Notes under the pieces: generated by a model
Database searches by the model: none
The model's input: the letters and a program-made list of their open reading frames with translations, nothing else
Told to the model about the DNA's origin: nothing
In this document: positions 25,280-38,292 of the stretch, one piece after another
Layout: each line of letters starts with the position of its first letter
Numbering within the stretch: position 1 is the stretch's first letter
Made by a program: the position numbers and the translations under genes
Assembly (NCBI GenBank): GCA_002989075.1
Contig: PSQN01000016.1
Span: 2,558,336-2,622,335 of the forward strand
Direction: 5' to 3'
DNA: 64,000 bases
DNA from: Arthonia radiata
Lineage: Eukaryota > Ascomycota > Arthoniomycetes > Arthoniales > Arthoniaceae

Positions 25280-25418
25280 TTCTAATTATTCTAAACCTAT
25301 AAGGGGGGCGGCCGGCAGTCAGACACCTTATTAACGTCGCTTAGGGGTCAACCCGGTATAATTAAGTATAGCCGAGACTCTGTATACACGTTAAAATAAA
25401 TAATGTTAAAATTAATTG

Positions 25419-28400
25419 ATGGCCGGTGCTAGCAAGTACCGTATTCGAAGAGAACGAGCAAGGAACCAAGCACGCGACGGTAGTCGCTTTATATCCGCCG
25501 CACAAGCAAAATACAGAGCGTAGCAAAATATAGCCAACACCGAAGAAGATTAGGACCCTTATATAGGATCCGGCGACGACAATAAGTAAGAGGACTTACA
25601 AGCCGGCGAACAGACGCCGAGCAGATCGCGAACTAAGAAGAACGATAGTCTAAACCAAAACAATAACGACGACGAAGGGGCCTACTAAGGCTCTAACCGC
25701 GAAAAATCCCTCTTTAGCGCCTTCTTAAGCGTTAAGGTACGAAAGCTAAAACAAGCACTACTAGTATAGCAGCAGCAGTATACTATTAAGAAGCTTAAGC
25801 TCGAAAAGCGAATACTCGAAGTTAAGCTCTAGTCCGCCCGCAATTCGGGGGCTAATAGTAAGCGGCTACGGGGCGATTTAAGCCTTTAAAGCTAGATTAA
25901 CGAGCTCCTTAAGAAAGAGGCGCCTAAGCTTAAGAGAGCTATAGGCTCTATAGGCACTTAATAGACTTAAACTATTAAGAAAAGATTTCAGATAGCTAAC
26001 ATCTCGGACCTCAACAACGTTCGTATTATTATCTGGTACGTTTAGAAACTTCCTAGAGACCTAGCAGATAGATAGCGAACTTACGCCGAAGAGAACAAAG
26101 AAAAGACGTCGCTCTACGTATAGGCGTACTTTAAAGAATAGGTAATAGAATGTATTGTCGACTCAGCTACGGCTACTACAGCTAACGCAGAAAAGTTCTT
26201 TACGTCGACGCAGAGTTCGACGCAGAAGCTCAAGAACTTCCTAAGCTTTCTACAGAACGAAGAAACTAAGTTGCCAGGTAGCAAGATACCAAACCCGAAT
26301 CGGGCCGCATTCTACTACACACGCTTACCTTTATAGATTAAGGCGAAGCTAATTGAGTAAGGTCTCTTAGAGAACCTGCTTAAAGACACGAACAAGCTTC
26401 TAAAGAAAGTTTGTTAATATATAAATATTAATCGTAGTATATCGCGGGACGTCTGCAATACTAATACAAACCGAGATCGCTTCGGTAGCGGATCGGGTAC
26501 AAACTGTGGCGGTTATAACGCTAGAGCATCTCTACAGGGGTCGGGCCGCGGACAAGGCAGTTTATACCGAGGACGAGGCAACTTGCCGGTCCGACAAAGA
26601 GACAATGGCTCTGCCGCATAGGGGCAACTAGGGTCGATATATAGTAAGGTAAATATTACCTGCTTTACGTACAATTAGAAAGGGCATTATACTACTAAAT
26701 GTACTACGCCCCAAACCGATGTCAATTCGACGCTAGTTAGGCGGGGAAACGACAGACTCTAAGGGTAAGCCTCGCGTTCCTAAAGCTTAGGGCTATCGAT
26801 CAACGGCGAGGACGAATTAAAGTCTCGGTACAGCTAGATAGGTCGCCGCAAGAGGTCCTCGCGCTAGTAAATTCCGGTGCAGAGATTAACCTTATTGATT
26901 ATCGTATTGTGCTTGAAAGAGGATAACAAAAATTACATAAAATAAAGCTCCCGCATACCAAATTCCTTAATAAAAATAAGCTACAGCTCTACGGCGCTTA
27001 TAACGTGAACGTAACTGTAAGAGACGTATATAAGGAGGAACGGTATTGCTAACTCCGCCTATATTCGGCTAACTTTGTAGAATACAGCCTCGTCTTGAGA
27101 TACTCATAGCTTAAGCAAGTTGAGCCCCAGATCAGCTAGACAATAAGAACAATCGCTTAGAGAAACCTCTCTGCGCCCGAAGAACGGGTAGCAGGAGCTA
27201 AATCTATTGAGATCGTTAATAAAGACGTAATTTTAGTATATTTGTAAAGAGGCGAACAGTACTACTCCGTGATCCTATAGATAGAAGCGGATAAACGTTA
27301 TAAGTATTAAATAGCGGTCCTATTAGACGTTAGTTCGCCGCTAGACCGGACTCCGGATAGCGAGCCTAAGAAAGTAGAGAAGCGAGATAAGCTTCCTCCT
27401 TAGTACGCTAAATATAAAGATATCTTTTCTAAAGAACTGTCGAGTAAGCTTGCGCCGCTTAGTAAGCATACTTATAAGATTAAGCTTAAGAATAGTACGG
27501 AACCTCCGTATAAGCTAATCTACCCTGTATCGCAGAATAAGCTAAAGACGCTCCGAAAGTATCTAAATGCTATAATTAAGAAAGAGTGAATACAACCCTC
27601 TACTAGTTCGGCGGGTGCCTCAGTTCTATTTGTACTTAAGACAGACAGATCGTTGAGACTGTATGTTGACTACCGCGGTTTAAACAATGTAACTATAAAG
27701 AATCGCTATATATTGCCGCTAGTCTCTAAGATTCTTAATCGTCTACAAGGCTTGAAGGTATTTACGAAGCTTAATCTTTGTGATGCCTATTACTGTATTC
27801 GTATTCGCAAAGGGAATAAGTAGAAGACAGCATTTTGTACCCGATACGGATACTATAAATACCTAGTAATGCCTTTTAGACTAGCAAACGCCTCTGCTAC
27901 GTTCCAAGCATATATCTATAAAGCTATAGGCAATCTTGTTGATACCGTGTGTATCGTTTATATAGACAATATCTTAATTTTCTCTAAAGACGAGGAAAGC
28001 TATAAAGGCTATATTAAAGAAGTCCTGCGAAGGCTCTGTGAATAGGGTTTATTTATAAAGCTGTCTAAGTGTTAATTTTACATTACCAAGGTTTCTTTTC
28101 TAGGGTTCACTGTAAGAGTCGATAGTATCGAAATAGACCCAAAAAGGGTACGGACTATAGCTAAATAGCTAGTCTCTACCACCGTAAAGCAGATCCTGTC
28201 CTTCCTGGGATTTGTAAACTTTTACCGGCGATTTATCTATAGATTTAGCCGCATCGTAGTGCCAATAAACGCACTAACGAAAGACGTTAAGTTTGTCTAG
28301 GGCAAAGCCCAACAAGAAGCTTTTAAAGCGCTAAAGCAAGCCTTTATAAATATACCAGTGCTAACGTACTTTAACTCGACACTATCGATCGTTTTAATAA

Positions 28401-30895
28401 CTAATGCATTAGACTTTATAATAGCAGGTATCTTACTTTAGCTAAGGGGAGATAGCCAATTACTATTGCCGTTAGATATTAACTTAGGCTTGCCTATACT
28501 AGATATAGCGGACACCGCCTAGACTAGTACCAATAACAAGGCGGACATATACCTGTATTCGGTAGCGTTCTTTTTAAAGAAATTTATAGACGCTGAGCTA
28601 AGATATAATACCTATAATAAAGAGCTTATAGCAATATAGGCTAGCTTCAAGTACTGGCGCCATTACCTTATTGGTGCACAGCACTTAGTAAAGGTCGTAA
28701 CAGACTACAATAATCTACGATATTTTATAACAACGAAAGCATTGTCTCGCCGATAGACGCGCTAGGCAGAAAACCTGTTAGCATTTGACTTTAAAATACT
28801 ATACCGTACGGATAGCAAGAACCCAGCAGACGCGCCGTTGCGCCGTCTAGATTACAAGAATTTGCGTAGAGCAAAGAAAGACAACGCTAACGAGATATTG
28901 CCGAGCCTACAGTAGAAGCTTAGGAGAGGTGCTACTTTGCCTAGTGCTAGGGAAGAGCCCTCTAGCCTAGAAGAAGGTATAATTGCTGCCTCAATTACAT
29001 TGCTTAAAAATTAGTTTAAACACTGTTAGCGGTTTAGCCACCGACCTAAAACCCTAGACGCGACTGTAGCCCAAATCGGGGGTAAATCGGAGTTAGATAT
29101 AGACCTTATATAGGACGCCTAGGAGCAAGAAACGTGTCCGTCTTCCCCTACTAATGTAGAGCCTTTTCCGGTAGCTCTCGTATTACGAGTTAAGGTAGTT
29201 ACAGCTACCGCTCTCAAAACAGCTTACAATAATACTCCTCGGAGTCTCGCGACTCTAATCCTTAAAGCCTAGCAGAGAAACGCCTTTATGAAGCAGAAAG
29301 TATCGGAGTTAAAATTATTGGCTAGGACTAAAGGTCAGCAGAGTAATAAAACGGCAATAAATCGCCGTCAAGCTGATACGAGAAAGCGCCGTACGAGTCG
29401 AATCGACTTAAATGCCCCAATAGGGCCTAACTCAGACTCCGAGTCTCTAAAGTACGTAAAATAGTTAGTCGACAGCTACGGGTTGTTGCGCTAAGGTAGT
29501 AAAATCTAGATACTAGAATGCCCTACGTTAAAGCTTAAAATTATAAGCAGAAATTATAATAATAAGCTTGCTGGCCACTTTAAGGTCGAGAAGACTCTCA
29601 AAATTCTGAAACGTAAATATACGTAAGAAAAGATAGCAACGTATATTAAGAACTTTGTTACTAAATATAACATATACCAACGAACAGCCGTAAAGAGGTA
29701 TAAGCCATACAGCGAAATAGCAGCGATATTGGTCCTAATTGGCCTCTTTAAGGACCTATTCTTAGACTTTATTGTTAAACTACCGATAGTTCTTTTAAAG
29801 AACGGAGACATTGTTAATTTAATTCTTGTAGTCGTAGACCGCTTCTCTAAGTTTATAACCTATATTCTAGTTAGTAAAACTATAGATGCTATAGAGCTAA
29901 TAGAAGTGCTTTACAAACACTAGGCAAAAACGTTAGGATTCTCGAGAAGCCTCTTATCTAACAGAGAATCTATGTTCACTAGCTTATATTAAAGCACCTT
30001 CTGCTAGCATTTAGCCGTAAAATAAAGGTTGAGTACAGCATTTTACCCTCAAACTGATGGCCAAACCGAGCGTTAGAACTAGAAGCTTGAAAACTACCTA
30101 CGTATCTATATCTCTTAGGATCAAGATAATTGGTATAAGTATCTAGAAGAAGCTGCTTTTGCGTACAATTTAAAAGTTTATTTATCGACAAAAATTTTGC
30201 CGATTGAATGTACGTTTGGTCGCGTTATAGACGTACTAGACGGCACGCCGCCGCTAGATCGGCACCGCACCGTGGTTAAGCCGAACAACCCTTCTATCGG
30301 TAAGGACACCTCTCGTTAAGGGGGAAGGTAGCCTAGACTAGAACATCCTATAGCAGTTAAGTATATAGAAGAACGCCTTCTCTGCTAACAAAAAATAAAG
30401 CAGCAGCTAGAGAAAGCTTAGCGTCTACAGACAGAATAATACAATACTAAGCATATACTAAAATATTATGCAGTAAGTAACTTAGTGCTGCTATCGTTAA
30501 AGAACCTTAAGACAAAGAGGCCAATAAAGAAGCTCGACGATCGAAGCTTAAAACTATTTAGAATCCTTAAGAAAGTAGGTAAACAAGCTTACTAGCTAGC
30601 ACTATTAGACTCCTACCGCATTCACTCTGTCTTCTATATGTCCTTACTAAAGCTATATTGCCGTCGGCCTGGTACAGAACCGCCTAATCCGGTCGAAGTC
30701 GATAATAGTAAAGAATGGCTCGTTAAGGCGATCTGCTTTAAGGTTAAGAATAAAGACTAGTATTGGACTAAGTAACAGGGGTGGTTGGAGGTAAATAATA
30801 CGATGGAGCCGCGGGCACATCTTAAAGACTCTAACGCCCTTAAGAAATTTAAGAAGCGTAAAGACGCTAAGCCGAGAGGCAAGCGTCTAAGATAA
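25419..30895 (+). pseudogene. E6 gag-pol (RIP-inactivated)
   Basis: Gag starts at an intact ATG (25419) with a basic N-terminus, has a coiled-coil-like middle, and a CX2CX4HX4C knuckle at 26661-26702 whose second Cys is now Tyr. Protease (D/N-SGA) is at 26870, in the frame offset by -1 from gag. RT shows Tyr-Ile-Asp-Asn at 27959 in place of YxDD. RNase H spans about 28,370-28,860, the integrase zinc region about 29,560-29,700, and the integrase core about 29,720-30,250 (one stretch open at 29729-29923). A chromodomain-like segment spans about 30,700-30,850. A TAA at 30893-30895 may be the end or a RIP stop. Stops are mostly TAG and TAA. Confidence 0.88.
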
Positions 30896-31067
30896 ACTAG
30901 GCAACGCGGATAAGAAAGGGCTACAAGCCTATACAATTAGCCTACGATATAACGCCGAAGAGAAGGTAGATTACCTAAAGTACAGTTTTAAACATAGAAT
31001 TAGTATAGTATTAAACTTTAAGACTATTTATATATAATTGTAAAGCTTAAGCTATAAGAAAGCTAAA

Positions 31068-31664
31068 ATAAGACTTGTATAGGGAGAAAATGTAGAACCA
31101 TTCCAATAGGCCAAGGAAAACTACTTACACAGACTAAAACCCTAGCCGAACAAAAGGCAGAAAACTACAAGAAGACTACTCAAACTAGCGCCGAAGTTAG
31201 TACGGATCGGCGGTGTAATACTACTTAATCTAGCCGCGACTACCATCGACGCGGTCCTAAATCTAATTAACCAGACCTACTATAGCTAGCTCGTAAGGAG
31301 CCTTATTTGTAGGCGGCTAAGAGCCGTACAACCCTATACTAGAATCGAAGCTCTAGCGTAGCGCCTTAATGCGCTTAAAATCGTTAGTATTGGCCTACTC
31401 GACCGACTTAGTGTCTAGACCGCGCTACTAGGCCTATAGCTAAACGCAAAAGGCGCGAAGTAGAGTAAGATAGTCGTCGTAGAAAGACTCTTTATTATCT
31501 TAAACGTCCTCGCTAGAGGTCAAGAAGAAGTTAGCGCGCACAAGGAAGTTACAGGTACGTCTCTACTAAGTGGGAACCTAGCATACGTCAATATAGGGTC
31601 AATTAGTACCTAAGACGGGAGAGTATTAGACTTACTATCTTATACTTGTCTCCCGACCTCTTAA
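31068..31664 (+). pseudogene. E6 extra downstream sense ORF, part 1 (unrecognised)
   Basis: This frame differs from that of pol. It starts at an ATA (possible former ATG) and stays readable for about 199 codons except for TAG stops, ending at TAA 31662-31664. The conceptual product is basic near the start, then rich in Leu, Val and Ala with hydrophobic helices. I recognise no domain. Beyond the end, another frame (+1) stays readable to about 31,920, which may mean a frameshift. Confidence 0.4.
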
Positions 31665-31842
31665 CACTAGTATAGCGAGCACACTTAGCGTACTATTCCT
31701 TAGGCTACTCGCAGGTCTAATCCTCGTAATGCTTAAAATCGAAGTTCGCGGAAGGACTACTATATACAGCTATGTCGCTAAACAAGGCCTTTATGCAACG
31801 GCAGCATACTGAGACGTAAGCCTCTAGCTAAGGCTAAATTAA

Positions 31843-32487
31843 CGCAAACACGGCGCAAAAAGCGGGATTCGAGGAGATAGACCGGCGAGACTTTGTAGAC
31901 GACTCGGGCTTATAAGCAGTGCCGCGGTAATAGAGAGAACGAACGATCTTGTTATCGTCGGAGTCGTCTTTACAGACGTAACGCTTTTAACGAGCTAGAA
32001 TGCTAATATTTAGACTAAGATAAAGCAATAAGAGATAGTAGACTTACAAGGAGTCGTAAGAGTTAGAGACACGCTATTTAGTTCGAGAGAGCGTAGATTA
32101 GAAGAAGCCGTAAATAATTTAGAAATTAGTAAAGCAACCTTAGAAGCTTTCTTCTTGCGAGCGTTACTAAGAAGAGCTTTAAAATTAACGGCGGCTTTAG
32201 GGTCTTTAATGCCGCGAGTTAAGCGGCGAGTTGGCGCTTCAGAAGAGCTCGCTCTAGCAGCGGGTTTGTTGACAGGGTTGAAACCCGATATAGTAGAGAT
32301 TATAAAGGCGAATTAGAGACAATCTGACACTAGATTAGCTACAAACTTATTACCTAAGAAGAGAAGTAAAGGCCTATCAAAGAAGAGAAGCTTGTAGGCC
32401 AAGTAGAAGAGTATAATAATATTAAAGAAAGAAAGAGAAAGTTTAAAAGAGCAAGAGCCTTATTTTATGCCTATCGTCAGGTACTAA
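31843..32487 (+). pseudogene. E6 extra downstream sense ORF, part 2 (unrecognised)
   Basis: A frame of about 214 codons lies between TAA codons at 31840 and 32485, with only TAG/TAA interruptions. It contains an open run of some 90 codons around 32,040-32,310. The product looks helical, rich in Arg, Leu, Glu and Ala, with a Lys-rich tail. No family is recognised. It may be a second accessory protein, the continuation of the frame at 31068 after indels, or chance. Confidence 0.35.
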
Positions 32488-32900
32488 TAACAAAGCTTCC
32501 GCCTACAGATACTAATATAGGAGCAAAGAAGCCTATTTACGTAGGTTGCTACTACCTATAGGGGCAATTGATCGGCAAAAGCGTGCATAAGAGTATACAA
32601 AAGAACGTAAAATTAGGTAAAAATAATATATAACCTTACTACTGAGCTTACAACTTAGGCTCGGGAGCTTTAAATTAAAAGTAAAGCTCAGTACTACAAC
32701 TCGGTGCTACAGAAAACTAGCACTAAACGACGCGCAGGATGATAGTAAGCAACATTACTCTTTTTCCGACTAAACGCAAACATAAGCTAGCAGGTTTTTA
32801 ACGAGGTTGTTGCTCTACGTAAGACGATAAATAAAAGGTACGATAGAGATAGCGGATTGCACCTAGATTAAGGGCAATCCTCCTTAAGAGGGAAGGTAGT
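32488..32900. other. E6 3' non-coding stretch and polypurine tract
   Basis: I see no coding frame. AAGAGGGAAGG (32885-32895) directly before the 3' LTR is the likely polypurine tract for plus-strand priming. Confidence 0.5.
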
Positions 32901-33096
32901 TGTAATATATAAACGTTCCGATAGCGAATTAAGACAGAATGTTGCCTATTTAGGAAGGCTGCGATCCTAAGAGGATATCTTCCCTCTAGTAGACGCATCC
33001 CTTTCTGGTCTCCTCAATAATTAGCTTGAACACTAGTAGGGCCTATTTGGGCCCTTTTTGCCACCTAACTGCTCCCTGCCCTATACCCAGATTACA
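32901..33096 (+). repeat. E6 3' LTR (family C)
   Basis: At 196 bp it matches the 5' copy with scattered transitions and starts TGTAATATA after the polypurine tract. The right flank AGAAG completes the target duplication. Confidence 0.95.
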
Positions 33097-33448
33097 AGAA
33101 GGTGAGAGAAGCTTAACTAAGATAGATAGAAGGTAAAGTACGTTACCTAAATATAGTTAAGAAACTTATATTTAGATATTAAGTTAATAGACTAAAGTCT
33201 ATTCTAAGGTTAGCTATTAGTCTAGCTATATAGTCTAAGGTATACAGAGAGAGTTTCTTTATGTTCGCTAACTTAATAATGTTTATGTTAGGTTTATAAG
33301 AAATATAGGCTTTTATAGCTGTCTTATTTAATAATGCCTACGGCGGATTTATAGGCTTAGTCGGGAATAATGCTGGTAGGGCTAAGATAATTGGCGGTGG
33401 TTGATGCTTGAACGTACGCTAGGCTGTCTAGAGCTAGTACTTATAACA

Positions 33449-36400
33449 GTAAGTTTCTTATCGCGCTCCTTATTCTTACTACTAAAAATAGCTTATAGGG
33501 TATTTGTTCTATAGAACGACTCTTATTTAGAGTGCTTATATCTAGTAAAGAGGAGTTTCTTAGTTCTTTAATCTACTTTTAAGTTGTATTGTTGTAACTA
33601 AGGTATATCTAGTATAGCGTAGTGCTAGTTAATATCTACGATATTATAAGTAATTTCTTTCTAATAGTCTCTAAGTATTATATCTATTGACAAAGTCTTG
33701 TAGTCGACTCTTTCCTCTGCCCCTTAAAATTTAAATAGTATATAGAGTAATTTCTTCTTTTGTGTTTGTATCTGGTACTCCTTAACGCAGCGTATTAAGA
33801 TAAAGTTGCCTATTGCGTCTAAATCGATTATAATTTTAATGTTTCTGTGGTTTATTGTTACCTAAGTGTGTAGGTATGTTCTATAGGTAGTCGAGCTCGC
33901 ATAGAGCTAGACTCTTAGAGAGTTTAACCGTTGGACGGGCCGATACTGCTGCTCTCGAAGTAGTCGATCTAGTCTTTTCTCTGTTGATTGTATACGTTCT
34001 AGAGTATTTTAAGTACTGCAACCTATTGTCGGTTAATTTGCTGTAAGAATGCCTGTATAGATTGTTCTAGTACTACTTTTATTATAACGTCTAGTTTATT
34101 GTTTACAATCTCTACTTTAATTATACAACTATTACTAGTTAGAACTCGTTGTGTCTGTAGGTTGTATATTGTTGGTCAAAGATATTAATACTAACTATAC
34201 AATTCTAGCCCCCTAATAAGATAGTTTACCAGTCGTCGTAGACGTAAGTAAATATATTCTAGAATATCGTTAATATCTTTATTAGCGCTTAACTTCTTAT
34301 TATAGAAGGTTAACTAATAAAGTCTCTATATTATTTCTTTCTAACAAATTAGGGTTTGCTCTTTTTAGTTAGTATCGTTCTTAAGTAAGAATTCTGTACT
34401 ATTAGAATCTATATTTTTGTCTTTAAGTCGTTGTCTTGTCTATAACGTATTGTAGCTACTATCTTGCTTAGCTTCTACGGTCTATTCTTTCTTAAATTCC
34501 TCTTAAGTTTCTAAGTAAGGTAACCTAGGTTGTCTTCGGATAAGGCCTAGTTCTTGTATCAAACCTTGTTTCAAAGATATCGGTTTCTTTAGCTATTATT
34601 TTAACCCTAGTTTATCGGATTTATAGATCGTACAATCGTTATTATAGTACGCGGTCTAGAATAGTGTATTGTATAGTGTAACGGTACTCTATATCTAATA
34701 CCTTAGAATAGTGCGGTTAATGTTATTCTAGTCCTGTAGATTTTGTTGTTTCTGTTTTATTTATCGTTCCTTTGTTTCTTCCTATAACTTACTGTCTGTA
34801 TCCCAGTTTTTGTGTAAATCGAATAAGTTTAGTTTGTTGTACTTTCCCTTGGAAGTAGCCTAGTAAGTATTGTTCTAGTTACAGAAGGCGTTCTAGTAGA
34901 TGTTCTTCTGCTTCTTAGTAAGTCCGGTAATATACTTATACCAGTTCTAGTAGATTCTAGATAGGAGTCTAAATACGTAAAGGAGACGGTCCTCGGTTAA
35001 ATTTATATACTAGCGGTCGGAGAAGGCTACTAGTAATTCTATTGCCTTATCGTAATTATAGTGTTTTTGTGTCTAAAGGGTTATATTGAACTATTGTCGT
35101 AGGAAGCAGGGTTTCTAAGGTCGATTATTGTATCTGTTCTTTTTAGTACTGTTGAACTGTTATTTCTTGAAACAGTATTCTTTAACTTAATACCCTAGTT
35201 TTCCGCAATATAAGTATAGCTTGTTCTTTATTCTGTGTTCTCGTTTCTGATTGTTTAGTTTTTCTCGAGGCTTAGTAAAATTTAACTCTATTAGATCGCC
35301 TCGGTCTTATTGTAAGTTTGCTCAATTCTTTGTTCTATAGAACCTATTAGTAGGGTTACTCTTCTTTTCTATTTATCTTTTAAAGTTACTATCGTTAATC
35401 TTCTTTACTCGTTATATAAAGTTATCGAGATTATTAAACTTCTCTCTACAAATATAGATTATTTCCTTAATATAATCCTTAAGTCCTTCGTAAAAGGTCT
35501 TAATTAGGAGTTTCTTGTTCTATCCTGTTTAATTAGTATACTATATAAATTCGACGGCGTACCTGCTTACTGGTCCTATCTACTTAAGGTTCCTAAGCTT
35601 TCTAGTAGCGACGCGTTTAGCGTCGCTCTATCTAAAGATTTCGTAAAGCTTCTTTTAAAAGAAGATAAAGCTAGTAAAGAACTTATCGGTATCCTCGCGC
35701 CTACTCTTTATTAGAGTAAATAAGAAATCGTCGAGGTAGTACTCGACCTACTTATAGATATCTCTATCTATATAAGAGGTAGCAAATAGAACTATAGTAG
35801 TGTCGTTTAGAAACTAGTCTTTATAAGTTTTAAAGTATATAGCTAGGCGTATTAAGAATAAAGTAACTTTAGAACGTTTATCTAAGAAGCTTTTTTCTAT
35901 CTTAGTGTTAACATTCGATATCTTACTCGTACTAGCTATTCTGTTGGCTAATCTATTCGCAGCGTTGCAGCTATTGGGTACCAAAGTAGTAGATATAATT
36001 AATCTACTTTCTCTACTTTCGTAGCAAGTCTATTAAAGTATAACGCTAGTCGCTGGGAGAACCGAACTAAGGCTTACTTACCTTATATACTTATTGACCT
36101 TAGTAGGGAGTGTCTTGTATGCTAGAGACTAAAAGATAGGAGAGGCGAAACAGATTACTAAAGGTAAAGAGAGGCTTAACTAAAGTAGACAGAAGATAAA
36201 GTATGTTACTTAAATATAGTTAAGAAACTTATATTTAGATATTAAGTTAATAGACTAAAGTTTATTCTAAGATCGGCTATTAGTCTAGCTATATAGTTTA
36301 AGGTATATAGGTATATTTCTCTGTATTTAACAGTTCCGATACTTTCTTTGTCGTGTAGTTGGGATCTTATTGCAATATAGCGACGTTGCCGACGTCGCTA

Positions 36401-36489
36401 TATTGAAGTCGTCGGGTATACTATATAATGCTCTAATAAGGCTGGCTGCGCTCAGCCTTGTACTAGCTCAATATAGTAAGATCGTAACA
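33449..36489 (-). mobile_element. E7: truncated subfamily B chromovirus
   Basis: It begins at the E4 LTR junction in the protease-proximal region (aligned to E5 about 21,560) and runs through gag to a complete 451-bp subfamily B 5' LTR (36039-36489). The pol 3' half and 3' LTR are not beside it. E4 inserted into E7 is the simplest reading, with GTAAG as one target-duplication copy. RIP is heavy. Confidence 0.85.
36039..36489 (-). repeat. E7 5' LTR, subfamily B
   Basis: 451 bp; the sense start is TGTTACGATC and the end is GTTATA. The palindrome at 36373-36405 keeps mirror-image changes at both outer ends. Confidence 0.9.
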
Positions 36490-38073
36490 CTTCTGCTCCT
36501 TAGTTAGTTTAGTAACGTACTTATATTAGTTCTAGATAGTCTTCTATAGGAGACTTAATTCTTATAGAAGGTAACCCTTAGTTAGATCTATGCACCAACG
36601 GTCGGAGAAAACTGCTAGTAATTCTATCGCCTTATCGCGGCCGTTGTCTTTCTATGTCTAGGTAGTTATATTGAACTATTGTTATAGAGAGCGAGGCTTC
36701 TAGAGTTAATTATTGTGCCCGTTTCGTTCTATACTGTTAAACTATTGTTTCTTAGAACAGCATTCTTTAACTTAATGCTCTAGTTTTCTGTAATATAAGC
36801 ATAGCTTGTTCTTTATTCTGTATTCTTGTTTCTAGTCATTTAGTTTTCCTCGAGGCTTTATAAAATCTAACTCTATTGGATTGCCTTGGTTTTGTCGTAA
36901 GTTTGCTCGATTCTTTATTTTATAGAACCTATTAGTAGGGTTACCCTTCTTTTTTATTTATCTTTTAAAGTTACTGTCGTCGATCTTCTTTACTCGTTGT
37001 ATAAAGTTGTCAAGATTATTAAACTTCTCTCTATGAATATAGATTATTTTCTTTATATAATTCTTAAGTCCTTCGTAAAAGGTCTCAATAAGGGGTTTCT
37101 TGTTCTATCCTGTTTAATTAGCATACTGTATAAATTCGGCGGCGTACCTGCTCGCTGGTCCTATTTACTTAAGGTTTTAAAGCTTCTTAGTAGCGATGCG
37201 TCTAGCATTAGTCTATTTAAAGATTTTACGAAGCTTTTTCTAAAAGAAGGCGAAGCTAGCGAAGAACTTGTTGGTATCCTCGCGCCTATTCTTTATCGGA
37301 GTAAATAAGAAGTCGTCGAGGTAGTACTTAACCTACTTATAGGCGTCTTTATCTATATAAGAGGTAGTAAATAGAACTATAGTAGTGTCGTTTAGAAACT
37401 AGTCTTTATAAGTTTTAAAGTATACGGCTAGGTATATTAAGAATAAAGTAACTTTAGAACGTTTATTTAAAAAGCTTTTTCTTATCTTAATGTTAACGTT
37501 CGATATCTTACTTGTACTAGCTATTCTGTTAGCTAACCTATTTACAGCGTTGCGGCTATTAGGTACCAAAGTAGTAGATATAATTAATCTGCTTTCTCTA
37601 CTTTTGTAGCGAGTCTATTAAAGTATAACGCTGGTCGCTAGGAGGACCGAACTAAGGCTTACTTGCCTTATGTACTTGTTGACCTTAGTAGTAAGTATTC
37701 TGTGTGCTAGAGACTAAAAGATAGGAGAGGCGAGATAGATTATAAAGGGTAAGAAGAGCTTAACTAAAGTAGATAGAAGGTAAAGTACGTTACCTAAATA
37801 TAGTTAAGAAACTTATATTTAGATATTAAATTAACAGACTAAAGTCTATTCTAAGGTCGGCTATTAGTTTAGCTATATAGTTTAAGGTATAAAGGTATGT
37901 TCCTCTATGTTTAACGGTCTCGATACTTTCTTTGTCGCGTAGTCGGAATCCTATTACGATATAGCGACGTTACCGACGTCGCTATATTAGAGTCGTCGGG
38001 TATGCTATATAATACTTTAATAAGGCTGGCTGTGCTTAGCCCTGTACTAGCCTAATACAGTAAGATCGTAATA
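36490..38073 (-). mobile_element. E8: truncated subfamily B chromovirus
   Basis: This is gag only (joined at 36490 in the middle of gag) plus a 450-bp subfamily B 5' LTR (37624-38073). E7 appears inserted in its gag, with CTTCT (36490-36494) as one flank. E8 itself lies in a copia RNase H, with CTTAC (38074-38078) as its right flank. The left-hand parts are not in the window. Confidence 0.8.
37624..38073 (-). repeat. E8 5' LTR, subfamily B
   Basis: 450 bp, degraded ends TATAAC and GTAATA, palindrome at 37957-37989. Confidence 0.88.
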
Positions 38074-38079
38074 CTTACC

Positions 38080-38292
38080 GACAGCAATTTAGTAAAAGAA
38101 CTTATAAAAATCTCTATCTTTTAAGCTAAATCTAAGTATATTGATATATAGTATTACTATGTTAGAAAAAACGTTCAGGCAGGTTAAATAGAGCTTAAAT
38201 ACGTTTCTATAAAGAAACAATTAGCAGACAGTTTAATAAAAACGATCGACTTAGCTAAAATACTAACGTTTAAAACTTAAATTAGCTTATAA
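38080..38292 (+). pseudogene. Ty1/copia RNase H C-terminal fragment
   Basis: The frame, read through TAA/TAG, carries the typical copia end of pol: an Asn-Leu-Val-Lys-Glu segment, then KYIDI (normally HIDI), Tyr-x-Tyr-Val-Arg, IELKYVS and QLADSL, ending at TAA 38290-38292. It is cut on the left by E8. It is a different superfamily from everything else in the stack and is the oldest layer identified. Confidence 0.75.

Larger units (their letters stand above)
25084..33096 (+). mobile_element. E6: full-length family C chromovirus
   Basis: Two 196-bp LTRs (25084-25279 and 32901-33096) are flanked by the perfect target duplication AGAAG (25079-25083 and 33097-33101). Excising it rejoins the 472-bp LTR of E4, so E6 inserted there. 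The total is 8013 bp. Gag, protease, RT, RNase H, integrase and a chromodomain are all recognisable but broken by TAA/TAG. A long extra segment (about 30,900-32,900) follows pol. Confidence 0.95.
13225..33448 (-). mobile_element. E4: truncated subfamily A chromovirus, interrupted by E5 and E6
   Basis: The element's own sequence is 13225-17273, 24622-25083 and 33102-33448. It starts on the left inside the integrase zinc-binding region and continues through RNase H, RT (about 14,200-14,960), protease (about 15,560) and gag. Gag is split by E5 at codons near 17,273; its ATG is kept at 24916. The 5' LTR is split by E6 into 125 and 347 bp, together 472 bp, the exact subfamily A LTR length. The chromodomain, antisense gene and 3' LTR are missing at 13225. 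The right flank GTAAG (33449-33453) would be one half of its target duplication. It shares the shorter gag of E9 and E10. Confidence 0.85.

Noticed and set aside
29554-29811. An 85-codon minus-strand frame in E6.
   Set aside because: It lies opposite the integrase zinc-binding and core region, so it is a shadow.
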